From Artemisia argyi (Eukaryota > Streptophyta > Magnoliopsida > Asterales > Asteraceae), in the NCBI GenBank assembly GCA_030686995.1, contig CM060680.1, positions 199,255,322-199,319,321 of the forward strand: a stretch of DNA of 64,000 nt, in the 5' to 3' direction. Position 1 is the first letter of the stretch, and every line of letters begins with the position of its first letter. The position numbers and the translations under genes are program-made. Under the pieces are notes generated by a model, which was not told the origin of the DNA, did not search any database, and was given only the letters and a program-made list of their open reading frames with translations. Shown here one piece after another: positions 32,433 to 45,604 of the stretch.

Positions 32433-33337
32433 ACGTGCTTCAAATTTTTATCCAAATATCTTGAATGAAAGTCCGATGCAGATTGTCTCTTCCACATCAT
32501 GCTTCCCCATGGACAAATGAATTCGGGGTCGAGTCAAGCTAGCGACTCGGTAATAAAAAACAGTAGCATGTACTTAGGTTTTTCACCCTAAGTGTGGGGG
32601 AGATACTAACCCACATGTTGTATATATGTATATATCCTCAAAAAAAAATAAAAATAAAAATAAAAAATGTGCATAAGCTTAAATAAAGGCTAAGGAGTAT
32701 TTTCTTCTTACATTCTAAGTGTTGGTTTAACACCCGGTACTTTGAATATTGAGGACAATATTCAGTTCTAAGTGTGGGGGAGATTCATTATTCTAACGAA
32801 TTTAAACACATGTTCCATCAAGAACCCCCATTTTAGCCTAAAATTTTAAAATTTTTTCTCACTTAGAACGCAATAAATGGTTATCAGTCCGCCATGTCTA
32901 ACCCACATAAGGATTGGCTAATCCAGGAGCAAACGGTTCTTGGTAAAGATAACTCAAACCCGTTGATGGCTTGCAATTTGCCCAAAATTGTATGGTACCT
33001 CAACTCGCCATATCCTAAAAAGCGAATGTGTTGGCTAGCCCACAAGATTATGGCTTGTGGTAAAGGCAATGGAAAAACCATAATTGGTAATCAGATCACC
33101 AAGATGTTGACTATTCCATCAAGAGTTGGCTAGTCCAGAAGCAAACGGCTTTTGGTAAAGACTAATCAAATCCGTTGACAGCTGGTGGTTTGCTCAAAAT
33201 CACACGGTTATCAGGTGTGCCACAGTTCTTACACCTGGCTACTCCAGAAGTGATGGCTTTTGGTAAAGAGTTTTTCAAATCCATTAAGTTTTTCTCAAAA
33301 GATTACTAGGTACTAGCAATAGTTTAGTGTGGGGGAT
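32433..33337 (+). other. element B internal 1, 3' non-coding part
   Basis: This continues internal 1 after the nested element A; with 15266-17280 it restores the 2.9-kb internal region seen uninterrupted at 51921-54835. It contains hairpin CGAGTC/GACTCG (32530-32549), ACTTAGG/CCTAAGT (32572-32593), GTGTGGGGGAG tracts near 32592 and 32777, GAATATTG/CAATATTC (32744-32763), four GGCTA…TAAAG blocks (32916-32948, 33033-33065, 33128-33160, 33237-33268), an imperfect TTACTAG/CTAGCAA hairpin, and the PPT at 33326-33337. No protein-coding frame is credible; 32894-33133 is a shadow of the hairpin blocks. Confidence 0.8.
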
Positions 33338-36300
33338 TGATGAGTGTCTAAATACTCATCATTTTATACCAATCTGAACTGCCAAAACATACAAAAACAC
33401 TCAAATATGCATCAAAATACTTAAAATATCTTAGAAGTGTGTTTTATATGTTTCAAATGCAAAATAATAAAAAACAGATGAAAAACGTACAAAGTTTGCA
33501 TAATTGGCAGTTTAAGTCCCTCAAGTTTCAAAAGTTGTCAAAACTAGTCCCTGGTAATTCTAAAAACTTGAAAAAGTCACCAAAGGTCCTTTTTAATCAT
33601 AAAGTTACATATTTAGTCCTTTGGTGCAAAGTTTCATAAAATTACAAGTTTAGTCCTTATACTTTGGAAATTGACATAAATGGTCCCTCGGATATAAAAA
33701 ACTTTGAGAAAATCAATTTTGGTCCTTGTGCTATTAATCTTTTGCAAGAAAGGTCCTTGGTGTGAAGTTTGGTGAAATGACATATTTAGTCCCTGAAGTT
33801 TGGTGAATTGGCAACTTTGGTCCCTGGAATTTCAAAAGTGAAATTTTATCAATTATGGTCCCTATGTTATTAAAACTTGGCAAGATTCACCCCTTTATTA
33901 AACTTTGGAAAGCTGTCATTTCCAGCCGCTCAAACTTCATAAGTTACTAAATTGGTCCTTGTTAGTTACAATACAAACAGTATTTATCTAAACCCAAAAA
34001 TAAAACCCACCCAATAAATAAACCCAACACCCCAAATAGCCCACCTTACCCTTTACCCAAGCCCACACAAAAGCCCACTTCCTTTTTAAATATAAAACCA
34101 GGCCTTTGACCTGTTGACCCCGCCCTAAACCATGGTTACTGTTCATCTCCACTCTCACCCCTGTATCCATGAAACCACCCTGGTATTGCCTCCACCTCAC
34201 CACCCCAGCTGTCCTATACACTCTCCTCCACCTCCACAAACATCCAAAACCTTTTAATTATAGAACGTTGTCCCCAAGTTAACGTCTAAGACTTTTTTGG
34301 CGCAAAAAAGGTTTTTAAACGGTGAGGATTAATGGGACTAAATCAATGGTTCAGATATGGTGGGAAATACCAAAGTGGGTCCCACAAACCCTGGAAGTGG
34401 CTATAAAGAAGAAAAGAGGCAGAAGAGAAGTATTATTATATTAGTTTTAGAATAATTAAATCGTATGTAGTGTAATTTTCAATTCCAGTTGTAATTTCAA
34501 TCAAATCAGTTGTATTAAGTTATTTTTAGTGTAATATAAGTTTTATTTAACCTTTAATTACATTCTTGTTTATTAAATTCGTATTTAGCAATTTTATGTG
34601 AAATTGACAAATTCACATAACATTGTTATCTGTTGTTGTTTTGGAATCTCAAGCTAATATAAACTCTTAACGAAAGCTTCTGTAAGTTTTAGTAACCTTA
34701 AAAACCAGTATAGAGTTAAAAAAAGGAAAATCTCAAAAATATAAAGAAAAATAGAAAAATAAAAAAACAAGTTATCAAGCCTAAAGAATGATGGTGCAGG
34801 GCAAGGAGTGATTGATGTGGTATTAGTTACCTCTTGGGAGGCCATAGGTTATGTCTTGAGTTCTTTGGTACCCTAGTCTCAGTCAGGATCAATTGTAAGC
34901 ACATTCTTTGATTTTGGTCATTCCACTGTGAAATCCTTTATAATTGCTCATCTTTGTATTTTCAGGTTTAATTAGTATATTTAGGTTATTATATTGCTTA
35001 TATAGTAGTGTTGGTTCATCAGATAGCTTGGTTGTTCATTTTTCATATTTCACTACCTATATAGCTTAATCTTGAATTGTGAGTCTTTGTTAGTATTACT
35101 AGTGTTTAGGTGCTAATCTCAGTTTATTACATCATAATATAACCTTGGAAACTAATTTTATGGTTTAAATTTGTGGAATTCTTTGAAAAAGCAAAAACAG
35201 TCAAGTTTATAGGGGTGTTTGGATTTAGGGATTAGTATGTGTAAATGATTGTTTCAGTGGGTATACTTGGTTAGAACATGTCATATTAGGTTTATATAGG
35301 AGTTTAGAAAAAGAAAAACCAGTGCTCACTTGGAAGAAAAGTCAAACTCACCTCTAATTTTGCATGACAGTTAACTGTCATGGGTTTAGGATCCATGATC
35401 ATCAATTTTAGCTTATAAATTGTTGAAGTATCATAATTTAGTCTCATTACAACTTTTTAGAACATAATCAATCAGTAGTAACCATCCAAAATTCACCAAA
35501 GTCAACTTAGGGGTTTAAACTCAAAAAGTCAAATTGCTCATCTCAGTTTTTTCCCAAAACTCCCAGATTTGTTTAGAATTTAGGAATAGGTGTGAGACCT
35601 TGAAACTTGTTTCTAGTTGAAGCCTATCACCTCATCTTTTGATTCCCACCATTTTTATATTTTTAGGAATTTTCTGCTGGGCCCCACACAACACCACACA
35701 CAACTGCAGGGAGGAAAGCCTCCCCTGCACCAGCACCACAGTCCCATCACCACCACTTTGGTGGTGAGTTGTGACCACCACAGTGGGACCCTGATACGTG
35801 GGAATTGCACCAGGCTTTACCTCTCGAGGGATCTCGAGAAGCTTACAACCCCCACCAGGCAGTGTACTTGATCATTGTAGTATAGTATAGTGACTAGTAC
35901 CGGGGGATTGATCGTTCAGCTAAGAATAGTGTCGTTAGGATTGAAATTAATCTAACTAGGTCTAAAGGTGAAGGATGATTCTTTTTATGTTTTTATATTT
36001 TATGAAAAGCAAGTAAAAATCTCGGGTATTGGGAGAGTGGGCGGAATTAGTTGCTAATCAACTAACCCAAAAGCTACTAATTAATCTAATAAACAAGAAA
36101 ATAAACTAAGGTTCTACAAGATAAGTGAAGCATGTCTACCCATGATATGTTACTCCTTGCTAGCTATCCAATCCTACCTATTGAATTGCAACCTTGTTTT
36201 AATTGACGGGTTGTATTCCTTAATACCATTCATGGGGTGGCGCACTTAACTCCCCAATTCTATGAGCTCTTATCTCCTCCTATACCATGCCCAGCACAAC

Positions 36301-36958
36301 TATAGGGATTGTAAACAGTGACTCATGTATTAAATACAACCAATAAAGACCTTAGTGCAATAGGTTCATGTTTCCTAAGACGTTCAAGCATGTTACCATT
36401 TGGAGATCTGCCAGTTTTCTTAAGCCTAACATATAAATCATTCAATCAAAACAAGAATCAATAGGAAACAAGGATTATAAACTAAACCAACTAGATCTAT
36501 TGAAGTTGTCACGCCTTAATTGATGGAGATAGACACAACATCAACAAGAAATCAATGAGATCTAATCAATTATATACAAGTTTCACATAATCATAAGTAG
36601 ACACAAGGTGAATTAGTAAATCATCATCAAAGAAGAGCAAACAACAATGATAATGGTAAACATAATTAAGATAGAATCATCAAACCAATACATGATGTTT
36701 ATGGAGTGATTGAAACCCTCTAAGTTGCTGGAAAAACACCCACCTAAACCCAGAAATCGACCTTAGGGTTTAGGGCTTACAAAAAGTGAAGTTATGATGT
36801 TATATTTATAGGCATGTTTTCTGTCGGCAAGGCTTGACGCCGTCAGGTCGTTTCTCTTGACGCCGTCAAGAATATTTTTTCACCAAATTGCAGATCTCTT
36901 TGTCCTCTTCGCGTGGGCTTTTGAATCACCTAAATCCGAGTTCGTATGCAAAAGTTAT
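33338..36958 (+). mobile_element. element B, LTR2 (3' LTR of internal 1, truncated)
   Basis: Begins TGATGAGTGTCTAAAT after a PPT but stops inside solo LTR C, where it joins F copy 2. Its left part carries LTR5-type bases (cattttatacc, aataataaaaaa, gtccctcggat, gtccttgtgct, ctatgttatt, ggaatttcaaaa), while LTR1, LTR3 and LTR4 carry the other set. Its right part (for example gaatattttttc, aatcaatgagatc in C) matches LTR3. It is therefore a recombinant LTR. Confidence 0.92.
35792..36958 (-). mobile_element. solo LTR C, truncated copy in LTR2
   Basis: Starts TGATACGTGGG after GACCC (GCCCC with one change) and is cut at the tandem junction, so it lacks its last 349 bp. Two TGACGCCGTCA motifs remain. 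Confidence 0.9.
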
Positions 36959-37951
36959 TATATTCACGTCCAGCTTTAAATTGTACATTGGTGTGTGCAA
37001 ATATAGAATGCAAATCATCTCCAATTAAATAGTATCTCTATACACTAAAGTATTTTTGATTGGATTAAAATAAAAAGTGAACAATTATTTTGAGACATTT
37101 CTAAATAAAAATGCGGACTATAATTTTAGGACGGAAATAATTGCTTATAGATGTTACTATAGTAGCATTAGAAAGAAATGTAAACGCTAGTTAAAGCATT
37201 TCATAAGCAGTAAACGGATGAGATTTTCTCTGTTTAGATTATTCGAAAAAGATAAGTTTTTGACTAAGATATATACAACATAGTTGAGAAATTCTCATGA
37301 CTTTTTCAACCCTTTCTTTAGTCACCTCCAAATGTGTACATTGTTGGGTTTAAACCCTAGACCTTTTGTGATAAAGTCAGTTAACTTACCACTAAATCAC
37401 TCGCTGATGGTTCCAACAAGCATCATATACATAACACTAATGTAATACTTTGTAGCTTCAAACCACTCCTAAAAGCTCGCAGCCAAGTATGTTGGGTACT
37501 TGTAACATAACGTTAGTCCATCGGGGCAAACATCGAGTTTAGTTTAGACAATATACATGCCATCACATCCATTAACATATACGATCATCAAGTTTCAGTT
37601 GTAAAAAGCATTGGAGCATTGTGCAATGTTATCATTCTCTCACTGCAAACGTTCAGTTGACCGGTTAATGAGTGCTTTAGAGAAATTGGTCATGGGAACA
37701 ATCTAAGCTAAAGGTCACGGAAACAAGTGTTCATTGCCTCCGGCAAGGTAATTAAAGAAGGTCATTCGGCATCCAAAAAGGGGTGCACAATGTCAAGATT
37801 TCCCAGTTGATTTAAACCAGTGGAGAATTTTTAGTTGTTAGATAATGCACTTTAAGGTATTCGAAAATGTTTGACCTAATATAACTTTGAATCTTGGTTT
37901 TGCCATAATGGGTGTTACAAGCGTTTTTAGACTAGTAAGTGATTTTTGAAC

Positions 37952-38419
37952 TGTTGATACAAAAGCTGGTCGTTCCTTGTTTGGACTCCGATTCCCGTAT
38001 CAATTGGATCTTATTGCTGAGACCTGCACATTAAGAAAGCAAACAACACCGTTAGGCTTACCGTGGGATTGTCTCTCACGATTATCCTCCGGCGTGAGAG
38101 TAAGTAATCGGTTTTAGGGTTTTAGTGAAGAGTTAGGGTTATTAGATGATACCTTAATGAGGGCTGAGATGCCCTTTATATACACACGGAATCCTTGTTG
38201 GTTTCGTGTTCCTTACTCTTCGGCGTATCCCTACTTATGCGGTCCGTTGATCCTTATCCCATAAATAAGAGATCCTATATCAAAACCATAAATGGTAGAT
38301 TCGAATTTGGGTTTTTGTAAGCCCAAATCGTTATCATGATAGCCTACACGTGATGGGCTTGAGTATTAGTAGTGTCCATTGATCGGGTTCGTGACCCGAG
38401 TGCGGACTATACGTCATCA
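37952..38419 (-). mobile_element. solo LTR D, copy in F copy 2
   Basis: Complete duplicate of 7404-7871, again flanked by TGAAC. It arose by segmental duplication, not by a new insertion. Confidence 0.85.
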
Positions 38420-39496
38420 TGAACTTCTTAAATTGGTGTTTAAAACTTAAAATAGATATCTATGTTGCTTACATGGCTTGTTACAAAGTATTCAAAATGA
38501 GCCATTGTGGTCTAGCGATCGATATAACATAGTTTAATGATAATCCGGCAGGATGTGAAATACTGCAAGTGTAAACAATATGCATGGGTTTATTTATATA
38601 CGAATTATGATATTACGAGTAGTAAATTACAGCTAATGAGCCGAAATCTGATTCGACAACATGGAATTGTATGCTAAATGAGTTCTCTCAAGTTTTGCTA
38701 AATTAAAACGACAACGCGTTGTTAGGAACAAGATCTGCATGCCAGGTTCGGTTATTGCATCTTACTTGGTGGCTTGGTGCATATTAGTTTCATTCGGACA
38801 TGAAACCTGCATCGGTGTAAAATAAGATATTTGAGATTTTTATAAGTTTATGGAAATATGCTACATGTGTTTTTCCATGATGGGTTGATTGAACGAATAT
38901 CTAGGTATCCATTACTTTTGACTCTCGTACAATTTATGACTTCCCTCAAAACTGAAAGCAATTGACTGCTTCGATATAATTTGTAATGACCCTTCAAAGT
39001 TGATACGTTTATAGCATTCGAGGTTCAACCGAAAACCACATAAAAATGCTAACAACACATACACTTTCAACTTGCCCTCAAATATCTAGGCCGGATATGA
39101 ACTTTTTGTCTCTTAATAAACTAACGAAAATTCCCATGAACATGATAATTGCCTCCATGACTCCATTACATTACATCCACACAACCATTTTTAACTAACT
39201 TCATCTTCTTCATCCACCCAACCATGCTCACTCACTCACTCCAACTTCAACGACATCAATGTTCTTCATTCAAGACAATCATCCCACATTGGAATCACGA
39301 CAAAAACAAGAACATAAAATTCTTTTAATGTTAATCCAAATTGTCTTTTAAAGATCACGTCAATTTAAGAAAACTACAATATGAGAAAACATGCAATCTG
39401 AGGAAACATGCACATTCGATAGACTAGGGAGAAAACATGCAATAATAAACACCGTCGTCGTCGTCATCATCATCATCATATAAGCATGTTTGGTAC

Positions 39497-40289
39497 TTGA
39501 ACATAACGTTGACCCATCGCGCGAGGGCAATCATCGCGTTTAGTTTAGACATGTATACATGCCACACATCCTTTAACGTATATGATCATCAAGTTTCAGT
39601 TATTAGAACCATTGTAGCATTACCCAATGGTATCATTCTCTCACCACAAACATTCAGTTCACGGGTCAAGAATGACTTTGGAGAAATTGATCATGTGTTC
39701 ATTCCCAACTAAAGGTTACGGAAACAGGTGCTCATCGCCGAAGGCAAGGTTATTGAGGAAAGGTCAGCATCCAATAAGGATCCACAAGGTCAGGATTTCC
39801 CCGTTGATGAGATTTTTATATCAAAAAAGTTGCAGGAAGGTTCCATTGTTCAGTTGACTAAGTTTCGGTTGATTAAGGATGAAATCATAAGGTACGTGTT
39901 ATATTTATATAAACAATTATCCTATATATGTGTTTGTTTATTGTTGTAACTTGAAAATGTTAATTTATGATGCATCAAAAATTTGAACCAAACCTTGATA
40001 AACCAAAAAAACCGAAAATAAACCATTTTAGCCTAAAACAAGTCAAACCGAATCATGCTCACCCCTAACCAGTAAGATGTCCCAAAAATCTCTCGTCTAT
40101 TTACAGACGTGGGGGACATCTTACATAGTAACCATTTTCTATTAACTTGCTTAGATATGCGTGTATGAGTTAAATTTTGGTGTTGTGTGCACTTTTGTGC
40201 CTGGTTATTCGCATATTGATGTCTGCTTATCTTCCACTCATTTTGTGCAATGCTATTATTCTAGGTTTCGACCTAACTGTGATTCATAG
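39497..40289 (+). pseudogene. OB-fold-like gene fragment, F copy 2
   Basis: Duplicate of 8949-9741, with the same two reading stretches (39497-39712 and 39728-39891) and the same splice-like sites. It leads directly into LTR3, so it has no downstream exons at all and cannot be a functional gene. The exon start reads FDLTVIH up to CATAG. Confidence 0.5.
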
Positions 40290-43200
40290 TGATGAGTGTC
40301 TAAATACTCATCATTCTATACCAATCTGAACTGCCAAAACATACAAAAACACTCAAATATGCATCAAAATACTTAAAATATCTTAGAAGTGTGTTTTATA
40401 TGTTTCAAATGCAAAATAATCAAAAACAGATGAAAAACGTACAAAGTTTGCATAATTGGCAGTTTCAGTCCCTCAAGTTTCAAAAGTTGTCAAAACTAGT
40501 CCCTGGTAATTCTAAAAACTTGAAAAAGTCACCAAAGGTCCTTTTTAATCATAAAGTTACATATTTAGTCCTTTGGTGCAAAGTTTCATAAAATTACAAG
40601 TTTAGTCCCTATACTTTGGAAATTGACATAAATGGTCCCTGGGATATAAAAAACTTTGAGAAAATCAATTTTGGTCCTTCTGCTATTAATCTTTTGCAAG
40701 AAGGGTCCTTGGTGTGAAGTTTGGTGTAATGACATATTTAGTCCCTGAAGTTTGGTGAATTGGCAACTTTGGTCCCTGGAATTCAAAAGTGAAATTTTAT
40801 CAATTATGGTCCCTATGCTATTAAAACTTGGCAAGATTCACCCCTTTATTAAACTTTGGAAAGCTGTCATTTCCAACCCCTCAAACTTCATAAGTTACTA
40901 AATTGGTCCTTGTTAGTTACAATACAAACAGTATTTATCTAAACCCAAAAATAAAACCCACCCAATAAATAAACCCAACACCCCAAACAGCCCACCTTAC
41001 CCTTTACCCAAGCCCACACAAAAGCCCACTTCCTTTTTAAATATAAAACCAGGCCTTTGATCTGTTGACCCCGCCCTAAACCATGGTTACTGTTCATCTC
41101 CACTCTCACCCCTGCATCCATGAAACCACCCTGGTATTGCCTCCACCTCACCACCCCAGCTGTCCTATACACTCTCCTCCACCTCCACAAACATCCAAAA
41201 CCTTTTAATTATAGAACGTTGTCCCCAAGTTAACGTGTAAGACTTTTTTGGCGCGAAAAAGGTTTTTAAACGGTGAGGATTAATGGGACTAAATCAATGG
41301 TTCAGATATGGTGGGAAATACCAAAGTGGGTCCCACAAACCCTGGAAGTGGCTATAAAGAAGAAAAGAGGCAGAAGAGAAGTATTATTATATTAGTTTTA
41401 GAATAATTAAATCGTATGTAGTGTAATTTTCAATTCCAGTTGTAATTTCAATCAAATCAGTTGTATTAAGTTATTTTTAGTGTAATATAAGTTTTATTTA
41501 ACCTTTAATTACATTCTTGTTTATTAAATTCGTATTTAGCAATTTTATGTGAAATTGACAAATTCACATAACATTGTTATCTGTTGTTGTTTTGGAATCT
41601 TAAGCTAATATAAGCTCTTGACAAAATCTTTTGTAAGTTTTAGTAACCTTAAAAACCAGTATAGAGTTAAAAATAGGAAAATCTCAAAAATATAAAGAAA
41701 AATAGAAAAATAAAAAAACAAGTTATCAAGCCTAAAGAATGATGGTGCAGGGCAAGGAGTGATTGATGTGGTATTAGTTACCTCTTGGGAGGCCATAGGT
41801 TATGTCTTGAGTTCTTTGGTACCCTAGTCTCAGTCAGGATCAATTGTAAGCACATTCTTTGATTTTGGTCATTCCACTGTGAAATCCTTTATAATTGCTC
41901 ATCTTTGTATTTTCAGGTTTAATTAGTATATTTAGGTTATTATATTGCTTATATAGTAGTGTTGGTTCATCAGATAGCTTGGTTGTTCATTTTTCATATT
42001 TCACTACCTATATAGCTTAATCTTGAATTGTGAGTCTTTGTTAGTATTACTAGTGTTTAGGTGCTAATCTCAGTTTATTACATCATAATATAACCTTGGA
42101 AACTAATTTTATGGTTTAAATTTGTGGAATTCTTTGAAAAAGCAAAAACAGTCAAGTTTATAGGGGTGTTTGGATTTAGGGATTAGTATGTGTAAATGAT
42201 TGTTTCAGTGGGTATACTTGGTTAGAACATGTCATATTAGGTTTATATAGGAGTTTAGAAAAAGAAAAACCAGTGCTCACTTGGAAGAAAAGTCAAACTC
42301 ACCTCTAATTTTGCATGACAGTTAACTGTCATGGGTTTAGGATCCATGATCATCAATTTTAGCTTATAAATTGTTGAAGTATCATAATTTAGTCTCATTA
42401 CAACTTTTTAGAACATAATCAATCAGTAGTAACCATCCAAAATTCACCAAAGTCAACTTAGGGGTTTAAACTCAAAAAGTCAAATTGCTCATCTCAGTTT
42501 TTTCCCAAAACTCCCAGATTTGTTTAGAATTTAGGAATAGGTGTGAGACCTTGAAACTTGTTTCTAGTTGAAGCCTATCACCTCATCTTTTGATTCCCAC
42601 CATTTTTATATTTTTAGGAATTTTCTGCTGGGCCCCACACAACACCACACACAACTGCAGGGAGGAAAGCCTCCCCTGCACCAGCACCACAGTCCCATCA
42701 CCACCACTTTGGTGGTGAGTTGTGACCACCACAGTGGGCCCCTGATACGTGGGAATTGCACCAGGCTTTACCTCTCGAGGGATCTCGAGAAGCTTACAAC
42801 CCCCACCAGGCAGTGTACTTGATCATTGTAGTATAGTATAGTGACTAGTACCGGGGGATTGATCGTTCAGCTAAGAATAGTGTCGTTAGGATTGAAATTA
42901 ATCTAACTAGGTCTAAAGGTGAAGGATGATTCTTTTTATGTTTTTATATTTTATGAAAAGCAAGTAAAAATCTCGGGTATTGGGAGAGTGGGCGGAATTA
43001 GTTGCTAATCAACTAACCCAAAAGCTACTAATTAATCTAATAAACAAGAAAATAAACTAAGGTTCTACAAGATAAGTGAAGCATGTCTACCCATGATATG
43101 TTACTCCTTGCTAGCTATCCAATCCTACCTATTGAATTGCAACCTTGTTTTAATTGACGGGTTGTATTCCTTAATACCATTCATGGGGTGGCGCACTTAA

Positions 43201-43909
43201 CTCCCCAATTCTATGAGCTCTTATCTCCTCCTATACCATGCCCAACACAACTATAGGGATTGTAAACAGTGACTCATGTATTAAATACAACCAATAAAGA
43301 CCTTAGTGCAATAGGTTCATGTTTCCTAAGACGTTCAAGCATGTTACCATTTGGAGATCTGCCAATTTTCTTAAGCCTAACATATAAATCATTCAATCAA
43401 AACAAGAATCAATAGGAAACAAGGATTATAAACTAAACCAACTAGATCTATTGAAGTTGTCACGCCTTAATTGATGGAGATAGACACAACATCAACAAGA
43501 AATCAATGAGATCTAATCAATTATATACAAGTTTCACATAATCATAAGTAGACACAAGGTGAATTAGTAAATCATCATCAAAGAAGAGCAAACAACAATG
43601 ATAATGGTAAACATAATTAAGATAGAATCATCAAACCAATACATGATGTTTATGGAGTGATTGAAACCCTCTAAGTTGCTGGAAAAACACCCACCTAAAC
43701 CCAGAAATCGACCTTAGGGTTTAGGGCTTACAAAAAGTGAAGTTATGATGTTATATTTATAGGCATGTTTTCTGTCGGCAAGGCTTGACGCCGTCAGGTC
43801 GTTTCTCTTGACGCCGTCAAGAATATTTTTTCACCAAATTGCAGATCTCTTTGTCCTCTTCGCGTGGGCTTTTGAATCACCTAAATCCGAGTTCGTATGC
43901 AAAAGTTAT
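40290..43909 (+). mobile_element. element B, LTR3 (truncated)
   Basis: Starts as the other B LTRs and stops at the same base of solo LTR C as LTR2, joined to F copy 3 by the same TAT microhomology (43907-43909). It has no internal region, PBS or PPT attached. It carries 5'-LTR-type diagnostic bases (cattctatacc, gtccctgggat, gtccttctgct). With F copy 2 it forms a 6,951-bp tandem unit (36956-43906). Confidence 0.93.
42743..43909 (-). mobile_element. solo LTR C, truncated copy in LTR3
   Basis: Preceded by GCCCC (42738-42742) and cut at the tandem junction, exactly as in LTR2. Confidence 0.9.
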
Positions 43910-44187
43910 TATATTCACGTCCTGCTTTAAATTGTACATTGGTGTGTGCAAATATAGAATGCAAATCATCTCCAATTAAATAGTATCTCTATACACTAAA
44001 GTATTTTTGATTGGATTAAAATAAAAAGTGAACAATTATTTTGAGACATTTCTAAATAAAAATGCGGACTATAATTTTAGGACGGAAATAATTGCTTATA
44101 GATGTTACTATAGTAGCATTAGAAAGAAATGTAAACGCTAGTTAAAGCATTTCATAAGCAGTAAACGGATGAGATTTTCTCTGTTTA

Positions 44188-44527
44188 GATTATCCTCCGG
44201 CGTGAGAGTAAGTAATCGGTTTTAGGGTTTTAGTGAAGAGTTAGGGTTATTAGATGATACCCTAATGAGGGCTGAGATGCCCTTTATATACACACGGAAT
44301 CCTTGTTGGTTTCATGTTCCTTACTCTTCGGCGTATCCCTACTTATGCGGTCCGTTGATCCTTATCCCATAAATAAGAGATCCTATATCAAAACCATAAA
44401 TGGTAGATTCGAATTTGGGTTTTTGTAAGCCCAAATCGTTATCATGATAGCCTACATGTGATGGGCTTGAGTATTAGTAGTGTCCATTGATCGGGTTCGT
44501 GACCCGAGTGCGGACTATACGTCATCA
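44188..44527 (-). mobile_element. solo LTR D, truncated copy in F copy 3
   Basis: Matches 7532-7871; the left 128 bp are removed by the deletion. The right TSD TGAAC remains at 44528-44532. Confidence 0.85.
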
Positions 44528-45604
44528 TGAACTTCTTAAATTGGTGTTTAAAACTTAAAATAGATATCTATGTTGCTTACATGGCTTGTTACAAAGTATT
44601 CAAAATGAGCCATTGTGGTCTAGCGATCGATATAACATAGTTTAATGATAATCCGGCAGGATGTGAAATACTGCAAGTGTAAACAATATGCATGGGTTTA
44701 TTTATATACGAATTATGATATTACGAGTAGTAAATTACAGCTAATGAGCCGAAATCTGATTCGACAACATGGAATTGTATGCTAAATGAGTTCTCTCAAG
44801 TTTTGCTAAATTAAAACGACAACGCGTTGTTAGGAACAAGATCTGCATGCCAGGTTCGGTTATTGCATCTTACTTGGTGGCTTGGTGCATATTAGTTTCA
44901 TTCGGACATGAAACCTGCATCGGTGTAAAATAAGATATTTGAGATTTTTATAAGTTTATGGAAATATGCTACATGTGTTTTTCCATGATGGGTTGATTGA
45001 ACGAATATCTAGGTATCCATTACTTTTGACTCTCGTACAATTTATGACTTCCCTCAAAACTGAAAGCAATTGACTGCTTCGATATAATTTGTAATGACCC
45101 TTCAAAGTTGATACGTTTATAGCATTCGAGGTTCAACCGAAAACCACATAAAAATGCTAACAACACATACACTTTCAACTTGCCCTCAAATATCTAGGCC
45201 GGATATGAACTTTTTGTCTCTTAATAAACTAACGAAAATTCCCATGAACATGATAATTGCCTCCATGACTCCATTACATTACATCCACACAACCATTTTT
45301 AACTAACTTCATCTTCTTCATCCACCCAACCATGCTCACTCACTCACTCCAACTTCAACGACATCAATGTTCTTCATTCAAGACAATCATCCCACATTGG
45401 AATCACGACAAAAACAAGAACATAAAATTCTTTTAATGTTAATCCAAATTGTCTTTTAAAGATCACGTCAATTTAAGAAAACTACAATATGAGAAAACAT
45501 GCAATCTGAGGAAACATGCACATTCGATAGACTAGGGAGAAAACATGCAATAATAAACACCGTCGTCGTCGTCATCATCATCATCATATAAGCATGTTTG
45601 GTAC

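Larger units (their letters stand above)
36956..40289. repeat. segment F, copy 2
   Basis: 3,334 bp, equal in length to 6408-9741 (offset 30,548) and nearly identical. The join to LTR2 shares three bases (TAT, 36956-36958), a microhomology junction. It ends with CATAG followed by LTR3. Confidence 0.95.

Noticed and set aside
32894..33133. 79-residue plus frame, also at 54392
   Set aside because: It spans the hairpin blocks. The equivalent region in element A has no open frame, so base pairing and not protein is what is conserved.
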